Source of the DNA: Duganella guangzhouensis
GTDB lineage: Bacteria; Pseudomonadota; Gammaproteobacteria; Burkholderiales; Burkholderiaceae_D
NCBI RefSeq assembly: GCF_009674535.1
Contig: NZ_WKJK01000001.1
Coordinates: 372,001-436,000, forward strand
Direction of reading: 5' to 3'
Length of the DNA: 64,000 nt
Below are positions 26,544 to 35,795 of this stretch, piece by piece. Made by a program: the position numbers and the translations under genes. Every line of letters starts with the position of its first letter. The first letter of the stretch is position 1. The notes beneath the pieces are model-generated. The model made no database searches, was not told the DNA's origin, and worked only from the letters and a program-made list of their open reading frames with translations.

Positions 26544-28043
26544 ATGAACAAACTGCATATGATCGCAAAAGGCGTCGCACCGATTCTGGCTGCCTTGCTG
26601 ATGACCGCGTGCGCCGCACCGGAATTCAAGCAGCCTGCGATGGATGTGCCGACCGCCTTCAAGGAGTCGCAACAGCCGGCGCCTGCGGAGGTCAAGACCG
26701 CCGCCGACGGCAGCACCTGGAAACAGGCGCAAGCCGCCGAAGCGCAGCCGCGCGGCGAGTGGTGGCTGGCTTTCAACGATACGGCGCTGAATGAGCTGAT
26801 CAACGAAGCCACCCGCGCCAACGCCAATCTGTCGGTCGCCGCCGCCCGCGTCAAGCAGGCGCGCGCGATTGCCGGTGTGGCCGAGGCGGACCGCATTCCG
26901 CAGGTCGGCATCGCGGCTGGTGCGCAGCGTGTGCGCGAATCGGACGTGGCGCTGAACCTGCCGGCCGGTACGCCGGTGCCGCCGGCCAGCGTGTTTAACG
27001 CCAATCTGACGGCCAGCTATGAGGTTGACCTGTTCGGACGCGTCTCGTCCAATGTGGCGGCGGCACGTGGCGACGCGGCGGCGCAGGAAGCGACTTACCG
27101 TTCGGTGCTGCTGTCGGTGCAGGCGGACGTGGCGCAGACTTATTTCCGTCTGCGTGAAACCGACGCCGAGCTGGAAACGCTGAACCGCACGGTGCAGACG
27201 CGTGAAGAAAACGTCAAAGTCAACCAGCGTCGTTTCGATCTGGGTGATATCGGCGAGTTCGATCTGTCGCGCGCCAAGACTGAATTGGCGACGGCGCGCG
27301 CCGAAGCCATCGGCCTGCAGCGTCAGCGCGCGACCACCGAGCATGCGCTGGCGGTCTTGCTGGGCAAGCCGGCGGCCAGCTACACGGCGGGTAACAGCCC
27401 GTTGCTGGATGGCGCGCTGCTGCCGGTGATTCCGGCCGGTCTGCCGTCTTCGTTGCTGGAGCGTCGTCCAGATATCGCCGCCGCGCAGCGCGCGATGGAA
27501 TCGGCTAACGCGCGCATCGGCGTGGCACGTTCGGCGATGTTCCCATCGCTGCTGCTGAACGCGAATGCGGGCGGCACCTCGGCTAATACGGTGGCGGATG
27601 TGTTCAAGTGGAGCAGCCGTTCGTGGCTGCTGGGCGCTGCCTTGTCGATGCCGTTGATCGACGGTGGTCGCAACCGTGCGAATATCACGCGCAGCGAAGC
27701 GGCGCTGGAGGAGTCGGTGGGCACGTATCGTCAGAGTGTGCTGACGGCGTTCGCTGAGGTGGAAGATAACCTGGCGGGCTTGCGCGTGCTAGCCGGTCAG
27801 ACTGCGCAGATTGAGGATGCGGTGGTGTCGGCGCGTCGCTCGGCCGATCTGGCGCAAAAGCTGTACACGGCGGGACGTTCAAGCTATCTCGATCTGCTGG
27901 ATGCGCAGCGTAATCTGGCGGCGGTCGAGCGTAGCGCGGTGCAGTTGCGTGGCGATCGCGCCGTCACCACGGTGGCGTTGATACGCGCTCTGGGTGGCGG
28001 CTGGGATGCTTCGGGCGCGGCACCGACGGTGGCGCAGAACTGA
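26544..28043 (+). CDS. OprN/OprM-like RND outer-membrane channel lipoprotein
   Basis: Protein of 499 residues with lipobox LLMTAC (Cys23), WWLAFNDTALNELI near residue 70, two OEP repeats, LLERRPDIAAAQRAME and C-terminal ALGGGW. It completes a MexEF-OprN-type operon and is 1 nt from the permease stop; ATG 26544 has GGAAGGGA upstream. The terminator at 28062 closes the operon. Confidence 0.93.
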   Translation: MNKLHMIAKGVAPILAALLMTACAAPEFKQPAMDVPTAFKESQQPAPAEVKTAADGSTWKQAQAAEAQPRGEWWLAFNDTALNELINEATRANANLSVAAARVKQARAIAGVAEADRIPQVGIAAGAQRVRESDVALNLPAGTPVPPASVFNANLTASYEVDLFGRVSSNVAAARGDAAAQEATYRSVLLSVQADVAQTYFRLRETDAELETLNRTVQTREENVKVNQRRFDLGDIGEFDLSRAKTELATARAEAIGLQRQRATTEHALAVLLGKPAASYTAGNSPLLDGALLPVIPAGLPSSLLERRPDIAAAQRAMESANARIGVARSAMFPSLLLNANAGGTSANTVADVFKWSSRSWLLGAALSMPLIDGGRNRANITRSEAALEESVGTYRQSVLTAFAEVEDNLAGLRVLAGQTAQIEDAVVSARRSADLAQKLYTAGRSSYLDLLDAQRNLAAVERSAVQLRGDRAVTTVALIRALGGGWDASGAAPTVAQN

Positions 28044-28061
28044 GGGTAGCTGCAATGTGAA

Positions 28062-28089
28062 AAGCGGACCGTGAGGTCCGCTTTTTTTT
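28062..28089 (+). terminator. Rho-independent terminator of the RND operon
   Basis: Perfect 9-bp stem AAGCGGACC (28062-28070) with GGTCCGCTT (28075-28083), GTGA loop, and a run of eight Ts. It ends transcription 19 bp after the channel gene. Confidence 0.93.
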
Positions 28090-28104
28090 CGTCACGACGG
28101 GGAT

Positions 28105-28449
28105 TTACTTGGTGACTGGCGCTGGCGTGGCAGCAGCTTCGGTTTTCTCTGCCTTGGCGTGGGCTTTTGCTTTGGTTTTGGTGGCTTTGGCGTGAGCGTC
28201 GGCTTTGTCGGCTTTTTCGTCAGCTTGGGCGACGGCGACGTCTTTCTTGGCGTCGGCTTCTACCTTGGCGGTCTTGGCTTCAGCTTTCACGGCGGCCTTG
28301 GTTTCTTTGGCTTCCGCTTTGGCTGCGACTTTGGTTTCTTTGGCTTCTGCTTTTGCGGCGGCAGGCGTGGTGGTGGCAGGAGCTGGGGTCTGTGCGAAAG
28401 CAGCGGTAGCGAACAGGCCTGCGATCAGGGTAGCGATTACTTTGGTCAT
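28105..28449 (-). CDS. Secreted Ala/Lys-rich repetitive protein
   Basis: Protein of 114 residues with a signal peptide (cleavage near AAFAQ, residue 20). The mature part is almost only Ala, Lys, Glu, Thr, Asp and Val in repeats of KAEAKETK / KAEAKTAK / KADAHAKATK, predicted as one long charged helix. Such sequences resemble histone-H1-like or acid-shock-type proteins, but here the protein is exported. Function is unknown; the terminator of the RND operon faces its 3' end. Confidence 0.75.
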   Translation of the reverse strand: MTKVIATLIAGLFATAAFAQTPAPATTTPAAAKAEAKETKVAAKAEAKETKAAVKAEAKTAKVEADAKKDVAVAQADEKADKADAHAKATKTKAKAHAKAEKTEAAATPAPVTK

Positions 28450-28603
28450 GATTCAATCCTCGATGTTGGTTTCGGGCCCAGGACAATTCCTGCGTCTCTG
28501 AGCGAAAAACGCGGGCCGGATGCTCAGCGTTGACGGCATTTACAATCGCTTACACGTTCGGTATCGCACAGTTCTCGCGGGTGGACTGGCATAGCCTAAG
28601 CGG

Positions 28604-31123
28604 ATGAAAGGCTCGCTCAAAACCTACAAAGCAAAACGCAACTTCGCCGTCACGCCGGAACCCGCCGAAGGTGGCGAGGAGGGGGCGGCGTTCGTCATCC
28701 AGAAGCACTGGGCTTCGCGGCTGCATTACGACTTCCGCCTGGAGCTCGACGGTGTGATGATGAGCTGGGCCGTGCCGAAAGGTCCGAGCTATGACACGCG
28801 CGACAAGCGCATGGCGGTGCACGTCGAGGACCATCCCATTTCATACAACGATTTCGAAGGCACCATACCGCCCAAGCAGTACGGTGCGGGCAAGGTGATC
28901 ATCTGGGACAAGGGCACCTGGCGGCCGCTGGATGATCCGCACAAAGCGCTCAAAGCCGGCAATCTGAAATTCGAGATCGCCGGCCACAAGATGCATGGCC
29001 GCTGGGTGCTGGTGCGCATGAAGGGCAAGGGCGAGAAGCAGGAGCCGTGGCTGCTCATCAAGGAGAAAGACGATTACGCGCGATCGGCGGAAGAGTTCAG
29101 CGTGGTGGACGAGATGCCGGACAGCGTGAAGGCGCTGCCGATGCCTGAGCCACTGCCTGCGCCCGGCGCCGCTGGCGGCACCGGCGTTGCCCCCGCTGAC
29201 GCAATGCTGCAAGCGCGTGCCAAAGCCAGGGCCACCGAGCGCACCACGCCCAAGGTGGCGATGCCGGAATCGTTGTTTCCGCAACTGGCCACGCTGGTCG
29301 ACGCGCCGCCGGCGAACGCCGACGAGTGGCTGTTCGAAGTCAAATTCGACGGCTATCGTTTGCTGGCGCGCGTGGATGGCAAGGATATCCGTCTCATCAC
29401 CCGCAATGGCAATGACTGGACCCACAAGCTGCAGCCGCTGCGCGATCAACTCGCGCGCGCGAAGCTGCCCAGTGGCTGGTACGACGGCGAGATCGTGGTC
29501 CACGACGAGGACGGCCGTCCTGATTTCGGCCTGCTGCAAAACGCTTTTGATGAAAACAATCCGGGCGACATCGTCTACTTTATCTTCGATATGCCGTTCC
29601 ATAACGGCCACGATCTGCGCGATACGCCGCTCGAACAGCGCCGCGCGCTGCTACAGGAAGTGCTGGCGAAGCGCGAGAGCGCCACTATCCGCTACAGCAC
29701 CGCGTTGAATGCGCCCCCGCGCGACGTCATCGCCGCCGCTTGCCAGATGGGGCTGGAGGGCATCATCGGCAAGCGCCGGGACGCGCCCTATAGTTCGCGC
29801 CGCAGCGGCACCTGGATCAAGCTCAAATGCGGGCAGCGGCAGGAGTTCGTTATTGGCGGCTACACTGATCCGCAGGGCGCGCGCAATGGTTTCGGCTCGC
29901 TGCTGCTTGGTACTTACGACGAGGATGGCAAGCTGCATTACGCCGGCAATGTCGGCAGCGGCTTCAACGCCAATTCGCTGCGCGACCTGAAGGCACGCAT
30001 GGACAAGCTGGCCGCCGCTACTAGTCCGTTTGCGCCAAGCCGCGAGATCGACAAGAAAGCGCACTGGCTCAAGCCCACGCTGGTGGCGGAAGTCAGTTTC
30101 GGCGAGTGGACGCATTCGGGCTCGATACGCCATGCGGTATTCCAGGGGCTGCGCAAGGACAAGCACGCCGGCGCGATCAGGCGCGAGACGCCGCAACACG
30201 TAAAGGAGAAACCCGCCATGCAGGGCAAGCTTCCCGCATCGCTGAAAGTGACCAATCCGGACCGCGTGATCGACCAGCAAAGCGGCGCCACCAAGATGAC
30301 GCTGATTCGCTATTACGCGCTGGTGTCGGCGCTGATGGTGCCGCATCTGAAAGGACGCCCGGTGTCGCTGGTGCGCGCGCCGGAGGGTGTGGGTGGCGAG
30401 TTGTTCTTCCAGAAGCACGCCGAGATCTCGCGCATGCCGGGTGTGAAGCAATTCAAGCAGGCACTGGATCCCGATCATCCTCCGATGCTGGAAGTGTCTA
30501 GCGAACAGGCGTTGCTGTCCGCCGCGCAGATGAACGTGGTTGAGCTGCATACGCAGAATGCCAACGGCAGCAGCTACGAGAAGCCAAACCGCATGGTATT
30601 CGACCTTGACCCCGGCAAGGGCGTCAGCTGGCAGCAGGTGAGGGAAGGCGCGCAGCTGTTACGGGCGTTTCTGGACCAGCTATCGCTGCCGGCATTTATC
30701 AAGACCAGCGGCGGCAAGGGCTTGCACGTGGTCGTGCCGATCAAGCCGGGTTATGGTTGGGATGACGTGAAAGCCTTCTCCCAAGCCATTGTCGCGCACA
30801 TGGCGGAGACCATACCGGAGCGTTTTGTCGTGAAGAGCGGTCCGCGCAACCGCGTCGGTAAAATTTTCATCGACTACCTGCGCAACGGACGCGGTGCAAC
30901 CACCGTCGCCGCATGGTCGGCCCGCACGCGGCCAGGGCTGGGCATCTCCGTGCCGATTACGTGGGACGAGCTGGAAGGCCTGCAGGGAGCGGACCAATGG
31001 AACGTCACCAACGTCCACACTCGCCTCGACATCGGCAACGCGCCCTGGGACGACTACGCCAAATCCGCCAAGGGGCTGGCCGCCGCAATGAAGCTGATGC
31101 GCTTCAAACCGGGCAGCTCTTAA
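28604..31123 (+). CDS. ligD: Multidomain non-homologous end-joining DNA ligase LigD
   Basis: Protein of 839 residues with three domains in the order phosphoesterase-ligase-polymerase, as in Pseudomonas LigD. Phosphoesterase about 25-180 (KHWASRLHYDFRLELDG with His41 and Asp43); ATP-dependent ligase about 220-530 with adenylated Lys247 in EVKFDGYR and motif GIIGKRRD; archaeo-eukaryotic primase-type polymerase about 545-839 with metal Asp667/Asp669 in FDLDPGKG. It trims, fills and seals double-strand breaks held by Ku. Its stop overlaps the convergent ku stop by 4 nt. Confidence 0.97.
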   Translation: MKGSLKTYKAKRNFAVTPEPAEGGEEGAAFVIQKHWASRLHYDFRLELDGVMMSWAVPKGPSYDTRDKRMAVHVEDHPISYNDFEGTIPPKQYGAGKVIIWDKGTWRPLDDPHKALKAGNLKFEIAGHKMHGRWVLVRMKGKGEKQEPWLLIKEKDDYARSAEEFSVVDEMPDSVKALPMPEPLPAPGAAGGTGVAPADAMLQARAKARATERTTPKVAMPESLFPQLATLVDAPPANADEWLFEVKFDGYRLLARVDGKDIRLITRNGNDWTHKLQPLRDQLARAKLPSGWYDGEIVVHDEDGRPDFGLLQNAFDENNPGDIVYFIFDMPFHNGHDLRDTPLEQRRALLQEVLAKRESATIRYSTALNAPPRDVIAAACQMGLEGIIGKRRDAPYSSRRSGTWIKLKCGQRQEFVIGGYTDPQGARNGFGSLLLGTYDEDGKLHYAGNVGSGFNANSLRDLKARMDKLAAATSPFAPSREIDKKAHWLKPTLVAEVSFGEWTHSGSIRHAVFQGLRKDKHAGAIRRETPQHVKEKPAMQGKLPASLKVTNPDRVIDQQSGATKMTLIRYYALVSALMVPHLKGRPVSLVRAPEGVGGELFFQKHAEISRMPGVKQFKQALDPDHPPMLEVSSEQALLSAAQMNVVELHTQNANGSSYEKPNRMVFDLDPGKGVSWQQVREGAQLLRAFLDQLSLPAFIKTSGGKGLHVVVPIKPGYGWDDVKAFSQAIVAHMAETIPERFVVKSGPRNRVGKIFIDYLRNGRGATTVAAWSARTRPGLGISVPITWDELEGLQGADQWNVTNVHTRLDIGNAPWDDYAKSAKGLAAAMKLMRFKPGSS

Positions 31124-32001
31124 GCCACTTTGTGGCTGCCGCTCGCTTTGGTGCGGCGCGTGGATGGACGCGGGGATTTGGCTGCTGCCGCCCCTTTCTT
31201 GCCGCGCTTGCCCAGGCTGTCCTGCAGCAGCGCCACCAGATCGACCTCGTTGGATGCCTTGGGCGCGGCGGATTCCTTGTCTGGCGCGGTGATGGTTTTG
31301 GTTTGGCCGGCCTTGATCTTTTTCTTTACCAGTGCCAGCACGTCCTCCTTGTAGGTGTCGTGATACTGCTCCGGTTTCCATTCCTCGCTCATGCCTTCCA
31401 CCAGCGACAACGCCATCTGCAATTCCTTGTCGCTGATGCCGGCGCTTTTTAAGGTTGCCGGCGGCAGCTTCAACTCTTCGGCGCTGCGGATTTCGGTGGC
31501 GTAGCGCAGCGTGTTGAGCACGATCTTGTCTTCCACGCAGACCAGCGCGCACAGGTGCTGCTTGGTGCGCATCACCACCGTGGCGATGCCGATCTTGCCA
31601 GCCTTGCGCAAGGTCTCGCGCAACAGGGCGTACACCTTGGCGCCACCGCGCGACGGCGCCAGATAGTAGGGCGTTTCGTAATAGGTCAGCGGCACGTCGG
31701 CCGCCTCCACGAAGGCCACGATGTCGATGGTCTGCGTCGCTTCGACGTTGGCGCGACGCAGATCTTCGTCCGACAGCACCACGTATTCGTTGTCCTCGTA
31801 CTCGTAGCCCTTGACGATGTGGTCCCAGGCGACCTCCTTGCCGGTGCTTTTGTTATAGCGTTTGTAGCCGATCGGCGAGAAGTCGCGCTTGTCCAGCATG
31901 GTCAAATCCAGATCGTGCTCCTGCACCGCCGTGTACATCTCGACCGGAATGTAGACCAGCCCAAAACTGATCGCCCCTTTCCACAACGCGCGCGCCGCCA
32001 T
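31120..32001 (-). CDS. ku: Non-homologous end-joining protein Ku
   Basis: Protein of 293 residues starting MAARALWKGAISFGLVYIPV, the invariant Ku opening. The core beta-barrel/bridge lasts to about residue 250, followed by a basic Lys/Arg/Ser/Thr tail typical of bacterial Ku, which helps DNA threading and LigD recruitment. It follows the SDR gene by 4 nt on the same strand, so the two are probably co-transcribed, and it faces ligD tail to tail. Confidence 0.97.
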   Translation of the reverse strand: MAARALWKGAISFGLVYIPVEMYTAVQEHDLDLTMLDKRDFSPIGYKRYNKSTGKEVAWDHIVKGYEYEDNEYVVLSDEDLRRANVEATQTIDIVAFVEAADVPLTYYETPYYLAPSRGGAKVYALLRETLRKAGKIGIATVVMRTKQHLCALVCVEDKIVLNTLRYATEIRSAEELKLPPATLKSAGISDKELQMALSLVEGMSEEWKPEQYHDTYKEDVLALVKKKIKAGQTKTITAPDKESAAPKASNEVDLVALLQDSLGKRGKKGAAAAKSPRPSTRRTKASGSHKVA

Positions 32002-32005
32002 GATG

Positions 32006-32896
32006 TCAGCCTCCCACCGAGCCGGTCACCGGCAGCACAATCCCGGTGATGTAGCTGGAGCAGCAGGGCGCGGCCAGGAACACGTATGACGGCGACAGCT
32101 CCTGCGGCTGCGCCGGACGCTTGTAATCGGTATCCGCGCCGAACTGCGTGATCTTGTCGGGCGGCGCATCGGCCGGATTCAGCGGCGTCCACACCGGCCC
32201 CGGCGCCACCGCGTTGACGCGTATGCCTTGCTCCAGCAGGTTGGAGGCCAGTGATTTGGTGAAGGCGTGGATCGCGCCCTTGGTGGTCGAGTAGTCCAAC
32301 AGGTGCTCGGAGCCCTGCAGCCCGGTCACCGAGCCGGTGTTGATGATAGCGGCGCCGCGCTTCAGATACGGCAGCACCGCCTTCGCCATGTGGAAGTAGC
32401 CGTAGACGTTGGTCTTCATGGTCAGGTCGAAGCGCTCCTCGGTGAGATCGGCGAGTTTTTCCGTATGCTGTTGGAAGGCCGCGTTGTTGACCAGGATGTC
32501 GAGCCGGCCGAAGCGCTCATGCGCCTGATGCGCGGCGGCGCGGCAGAACGACGCGTCGCGCACGTCGCCGCGGATCAGCAGACAGCTCTGGCCCTCGGCT
32601 TCCACATAGCGCTTGGTGTCCTGCGCGTCCTGTTCCTCGTCCAGATAAACGATGGCCAGATCCGCGCCTTCGCGCGCATACAACACCGCCACCGCGCGGC
32701 CGATGCCGGAATCGCCGCCGGTGATCAGCGCCGCCATCCCGGCCAACTTGCCGCTGCCGCAGTAATCGGGCGCCATGAATTCCGGCTTCTGCTGCATCTC
32801 GGCTTCCAGCCCCGGTTTTTGCAGATGCTGGGCTGGCAGCGGCGTGCCGGGGTAGGGATGGTCGGTGGTCTGCACCGGATTCTCGGATTGTGACAT
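32006..32896 (-). CDS. Short-chain dehydrogenase/reductase (stress-associated type)
   Basis: Protein of 296 residues. Cofactor fold ALITGGDSGIGRAVAVLYAR, catalytic Ser in NTGSVTGL and the Tyr-x3-Lys in DYSTTKGAI. The long N-terminal extension (LPAQHLQKPGLEAEMQQKPE) is typical of the YhdF/YghA-like SDRs often found with stress genes. The ATG at 32896 is 3 nt from a GGAGGCC ribosome site. It appears to be co-transcribed with ku; substrate unknown. Confidence 0.9.
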   Translation of the reverse strand: MSQSENPVQTTDHPYPGTPLPAQHLQKPGLEAEMQQKPEFMAPDYCGSGKLAGMAALITGGDSGIGRAVAVLYAREGADLAIVYLDEEQDAQDTKRYVEAEGQSCLLIRGDVRDASFCRAAAHQAHERFGRLDILVNNAAFQQHTEKLADLTEERFDLTMKTNVYGYFHMAKAVLPYLKRGAAIINTGSVTGLQGSEHLLDYSTTKGAIHAFTKSLASNLLEQGIRVNAVAPGPVWTPLNPADAPPDKITQFGADTDYKRPAQPQELSPSYVFLAAPCCSSYITGIVLPVTGSVGG

Positions 32897-33086
32897 GGTG
32901 GCCTCCTGCATCGTAAAGAATCAGTATTGGCGCGGGTGCCGCCGGTGACCGTGCGATTACTCACATATCGATAGCGGCGGCGACCGATAAAATTCGTGCA
33001 AAAAGATTGCTAATTATGAACTTTATGGCACACTGTCTGACAGAGACGCACAGAATTACAACTATACTAATACTAGGGAGTTTCAT

Positions 33087-34571
33087 ATGTCGGACCTCGA
33101 CCGCCGATTGAACCACACGGGCGTGTTTTTCAACCCCAGCCGGGCGCGCGGCGCCGCTTTCCAGGCCAGTTGCGCGGAGATGTTTTCGCATCTGGTTTGC
33201 TGCGAAAGCGTGGATGCCGCCAGCACCGCCGTGGTGCAGCGCGACGCGGCGCTGCTGGTGCTGGATCTGAACGGTTATGAATACCTGAGCGAGATGGCCG
33301 GCGTCGGCGCGCTGATACGCAATCGCGCCGGCAAGGCCATTCTGGTGCTGTGTCCCTACGATCACAGTGCCTGGCTGCCGGAACTGATGGCTTACGGGAC
33401 TTTCGACTATCGTCTGAGCCCCGTGCTGGACGATGAGCTGCAGCAGGCGGTCAAACAAGCGCTGGAGGTGCCGCTCGATGCCGCCGCCGCCCTGCAGCAG
33501 GAATTGCTGGACAAGGAAAAAGAGCTGCGCGACCTGCTGGGCGTGCAGCGCAGCCTGCAACGCGCGCTGAGCGGCTTCGACACGATATCCACCATGGCCT
33601 CGCAGGTTTGCCTGGCGCTGTGTAATTTCCCCGGTGTGCGCCACACCGCGCTGCTGAGCATCAAGGAGCGCGGCGATCTGCAACTGGTGGCGCAGGAAGC
33701 GCGTAACCATCTCGACCTGGGGCGCCTGCTGCAGCGGCGCGATCGTCTGCTGCAATCGCCGCTGCGCGACGTGTTCCCGCCGTTGATGGCGGTGGTGCGC
33801 GGCGAGATGATCTTGCTGGATGCGCCGGAAAAGGCCGGCGATCCGGAACTGGCGATGGCGCTGCATGACCGTAATGTGCGCATGGTGCTGGCGTTGCCGC
33901 TGCGCGCCGAGCCGGGCGGCCCGGAGATGGGCTCCATCGCGCTGATGTTCGACCGTCACATCGTGTTCTCGCGCGAGCAGTTCGCCTGTTTCGCCAGCCT
34001 GGCGCAGTTTATCAGCTTTGGCCTGGGCATGAGCGAGCTGCGACATCAGAACGATGTGCTGTCCGGCCAGCTGTCGCAAATGAATACGCTGGACACGCTG
34101 ACCGGCGCCGCCAATCGCCGCAGCGGCGAAGATACGCTGGATAACGAGATCCGCCGCGCGCGCCGCTATGGCTTGCCGCTGGCGGTGTTGTCGTTCGACG
34201 TCGGCAGCTTCCGCTCGTCGAACGACTTGTACGGTTCGCCGGTGGGCGAGCCAGCGCTGCGCAAGATCGCGGAAACGGTGCAGGGTCGGCTGCGCACCTC
34301 GGACACGCTGGCACGCATGCGCGGCGAGGAGTTTCTGGTGGTGGCCACCCATACCAGCGCCGATGACGCGGTGCGGCTGGCCGAGAAGCTGCGCGCGGCG
34401 ATCGCCGAGGCGGACCTGCCGGGCGCGCACCTTGGCGCCTCGGTCAGCATCAGCCTGAGCGTGGCGCAGGTGGGGCCGGAGGAAGCCGGCCCCGGTGTGC
34501 TGGACCGGCTCGACGCCGCGCTGCAACTGGCCAAGCGCGCCGGCCGCAACTGCATCCAGCTGGCCGCTTAA
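33087..34571 (+). CDS. GGDEF-domain protein with pseudo-receiver and GAF-like region (degenerate RGEEF)
   Basis: Protein of 494 residues. Residues 20-125 look like a receiver fold with Asp60 but no switch lysine (RLSPVLDDEL). Residues 160-315 resemble a GAF domain. The C-terminal GGDEF domain has RGEEF (412-416) instead of GGDEF, DVGSF instead of DIDxF, and Glu at the usual substrate Asp (PVGEPAL), though Asn379 and an RTSD inhibitory site (403-406) are kept. It may be a weak cyclase or a cyclic-di-GMP/GTP sensor. A TATACT hexamer (33063) precedes the GGGAG ribosome site. It overlaps the convergent thiolase by 4 nt. Confidence 0.85.
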   Translation: MSDLDRRLNHTGVFFNPSRARGAAFQASCAEMFSHLVCCESVDAASTAVVQRDAALLVLDLNGYEYLSEMAGVGALIRNRAGKAILVLCPYDHSAWLPELMAYGTFDYRLSPVLDDELQQAVKQALEVPLDAAAALQQELLDKEKELRDLLGVQRSLQRALSGFDTISTMASQVCLALCNFPGVRHTALLSIKERGDLQLVAQEARNHLDLGRLLQRRDRLLQSPLRDVFPPLMAVVRGEMILLDAPEKAGDPELAMALHDRNVRMVLALPLRAEPGGPEMGSIALMFDRHIVFSREQFACFASLAQFISFGLGMSELRHQNDVLSGQLSQMNTLDTLTGAANRRSGEDTLDNEIRRARRYGLPLAVLSFDVGSFRSSNDLYGSPVGEPALRKIAETVQGRLRTSDTLARMRGEEFLVVATHTSADDAVRLAEKLRAAIAEADLPGAHLGASVSISLSVAQVGPEEAGPGVLDRLDAALQLAKRAGRNCIQLAA

Positions 34572-35704
34572 AGCTTCTCCAGGATGGTGGCGATGCCCTG
34601 GCCGCCACCGATGCACTGGGCGGCCAGCGCGTAGCGGCCTCCGGTGCGCGCCAGCAGCGCCGCCGCCTTGCCGGTGATGCGGGCGCCGGTCGCGCCCAGC
34701 GGATGGCCGATCGCCATGCCGCCACCATCGATATTCAATACCTCCGGCCGGATTCCCAGTTCACGCACGCAGGCCAGCGCCTGCGAGGCGAAGGCTTCGT
34801 TAATTTCCGCGACATCGATGTCCTGTGCCGTCAGGCCGGCCAGGCGTAGCGCTTTCTGCGTGGCGGGGATGGGGCCGATGCCCATCAGCGCCGGATCGCA
34901 GCCGACAGCGGCAATGGAAACGATGCGCGCGCTTGCTTGCAGGCCGTGCTGGCGGGCGAATGCCTCGCTGGTCACCAGCACCGCCGAAGCGCCGTCGGTC
35001 AGCGGCGACGAGGTGCCGGCGGTGACCACGCCATGTTCCGGATCGAACACCGGCTTGAGCGCGGCCAGCGCTTCCAGCGTGGTGCCGGGGCGTATGCAGC
35101 CGTCTTCGGCGATGATCTCGCCGCTGGCGGTGGTGATGGGGACGATTTCGTCGCGCAGATGGCCGGCGGCGCGGGCTGCGGCGGCTTTCTGGTGCGACTG
35201 CAGCGCCAGTACTTCCTGGTCGGCGCGCGCCACTTCATATTTGCGGGCGACGTTTTCGGCGGTGTCGCCCATGCTGATATAGGCGTCGGTTTCGGCCAGC
35301 AGGGCCGGATGCGGCGAGAAGTTGAAGCCGCCCTGCGGCACCATGGTCATCGATTCCACCCCCACGCACAGATAGGCTTCACCCAGGCCGGCTTCGATGT
35401 TGGCGGCGGCGATGTGGATGGCGGACATGGACGAGCCGCAGAAGCGGTTGATGGTCATGCCGCTGACCTGGTGCGGGAAGCCGGCCAGCAGCGAGACGAT
35501 GCGCGCCAGGTTGTTGCCCTGCGCCGCCTCGGGATAGGCGCAGCCGAGGATGACGTCGTCGATCAGGGCGGGATCGAGGCCGGTGCGCTGTATCAGGCCG
35601 CGCACCAGCTGGGCGCCTAGCTCGTCGGGGCGGACCTCGGCCAGCTTGCCTTTGCGGGAGAAATGAAAGGGCGAACGCGCGTAGGCGCTGATGACTGCTT
35701 TCAT
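34568..35704 (-). CDS. Thiolase (acetyl-CoA C-acyltransferase)
   Basis: Protein of 378 residues. The nucleophile Cys is in NRFCGSSMSAIHIA, the second half has NEAFASQAL, GHPLGATGARI and the C-terminal acid/base Cys in CIGGGQG. It cleaves 3-ketoacyl-CoA or condenses acetyl-CoA. There is no FadB partner beside it. It is divergent from a TetR regulator with a strong dyad between them, so it is most likely derepressed by an acyl-CoA-type or related ligand. ATG 35704 is chosen; longer frames run through the operator. Confidence 0.93.
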   Translation of the reverse strand: MKAVISAYARSPFHFSRKGKLAEVRPDELGAQLVRGLIQRTGLDPALIDDVILGCAYPEAAQGNNLARIVSLLAGFPHQVSGMTINRFCGSSMSAIHIAAANIEAGLGEAYLCVGVESMTMVPQGGFNFSPHPALLAETDAYISMGDTAENVARKYEVARADQEVLALQSHQKAAAARAAGHLRDEIVPITTASGEIIAEDGCIRPGTTLEALAALKPVFDPEHGVVTAGTSSPLTDGASAVLVTSEAFARQHGLQASARIVSIAAVGCDPALMGIGPIPATQKALRLAGLTAQDIDVAEINEAFASQALACVRELGIRPEVLNIDGGGMAIGHPLGATGARITGKAAALLARTGGRYALAAQCIGGGQGIATILEKL

Positions 35705-35740
35705 GGTACGGTTCCTTTTAATGATGGTCGTAATGATTGA

Positions 35741-35760
35741 TATATTACGCTCGTAATGTA
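35741..35760. promoter_or_regulatory. TetR operator between thiolase and tetR
   Basis: TATATTACG and CGTAATGTA form an inverted repeat with 8 of 9 matches around a 2-bp centre (CT); the core ATTACGctCGTAAT is perfect. An extra CGTAAT half-site lies at 35729-35734. It sits 36 bp from each start codon, the normal place for a TetR autoregulatory operator. Confidence 0.65.
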
Positions 35761-35795
35761 TAATGTCAAGCAGTCTTAGGAGGTTGGAGGCAGGC

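Noticed and set aside
23303-27004. 1233-codon open frame on the minus strand opposite the RND permease
   Set aside because: High-GC shadow frame: His/Arg/Gln-rich, no domain, no ribosome site, and the plus strand has a certain gene of full length.
32961-34616. 551-codon minus-strand frame opposite the RGEEF protein
   Set aside because: Gln/His/Arg-rich shadow frame without family features.
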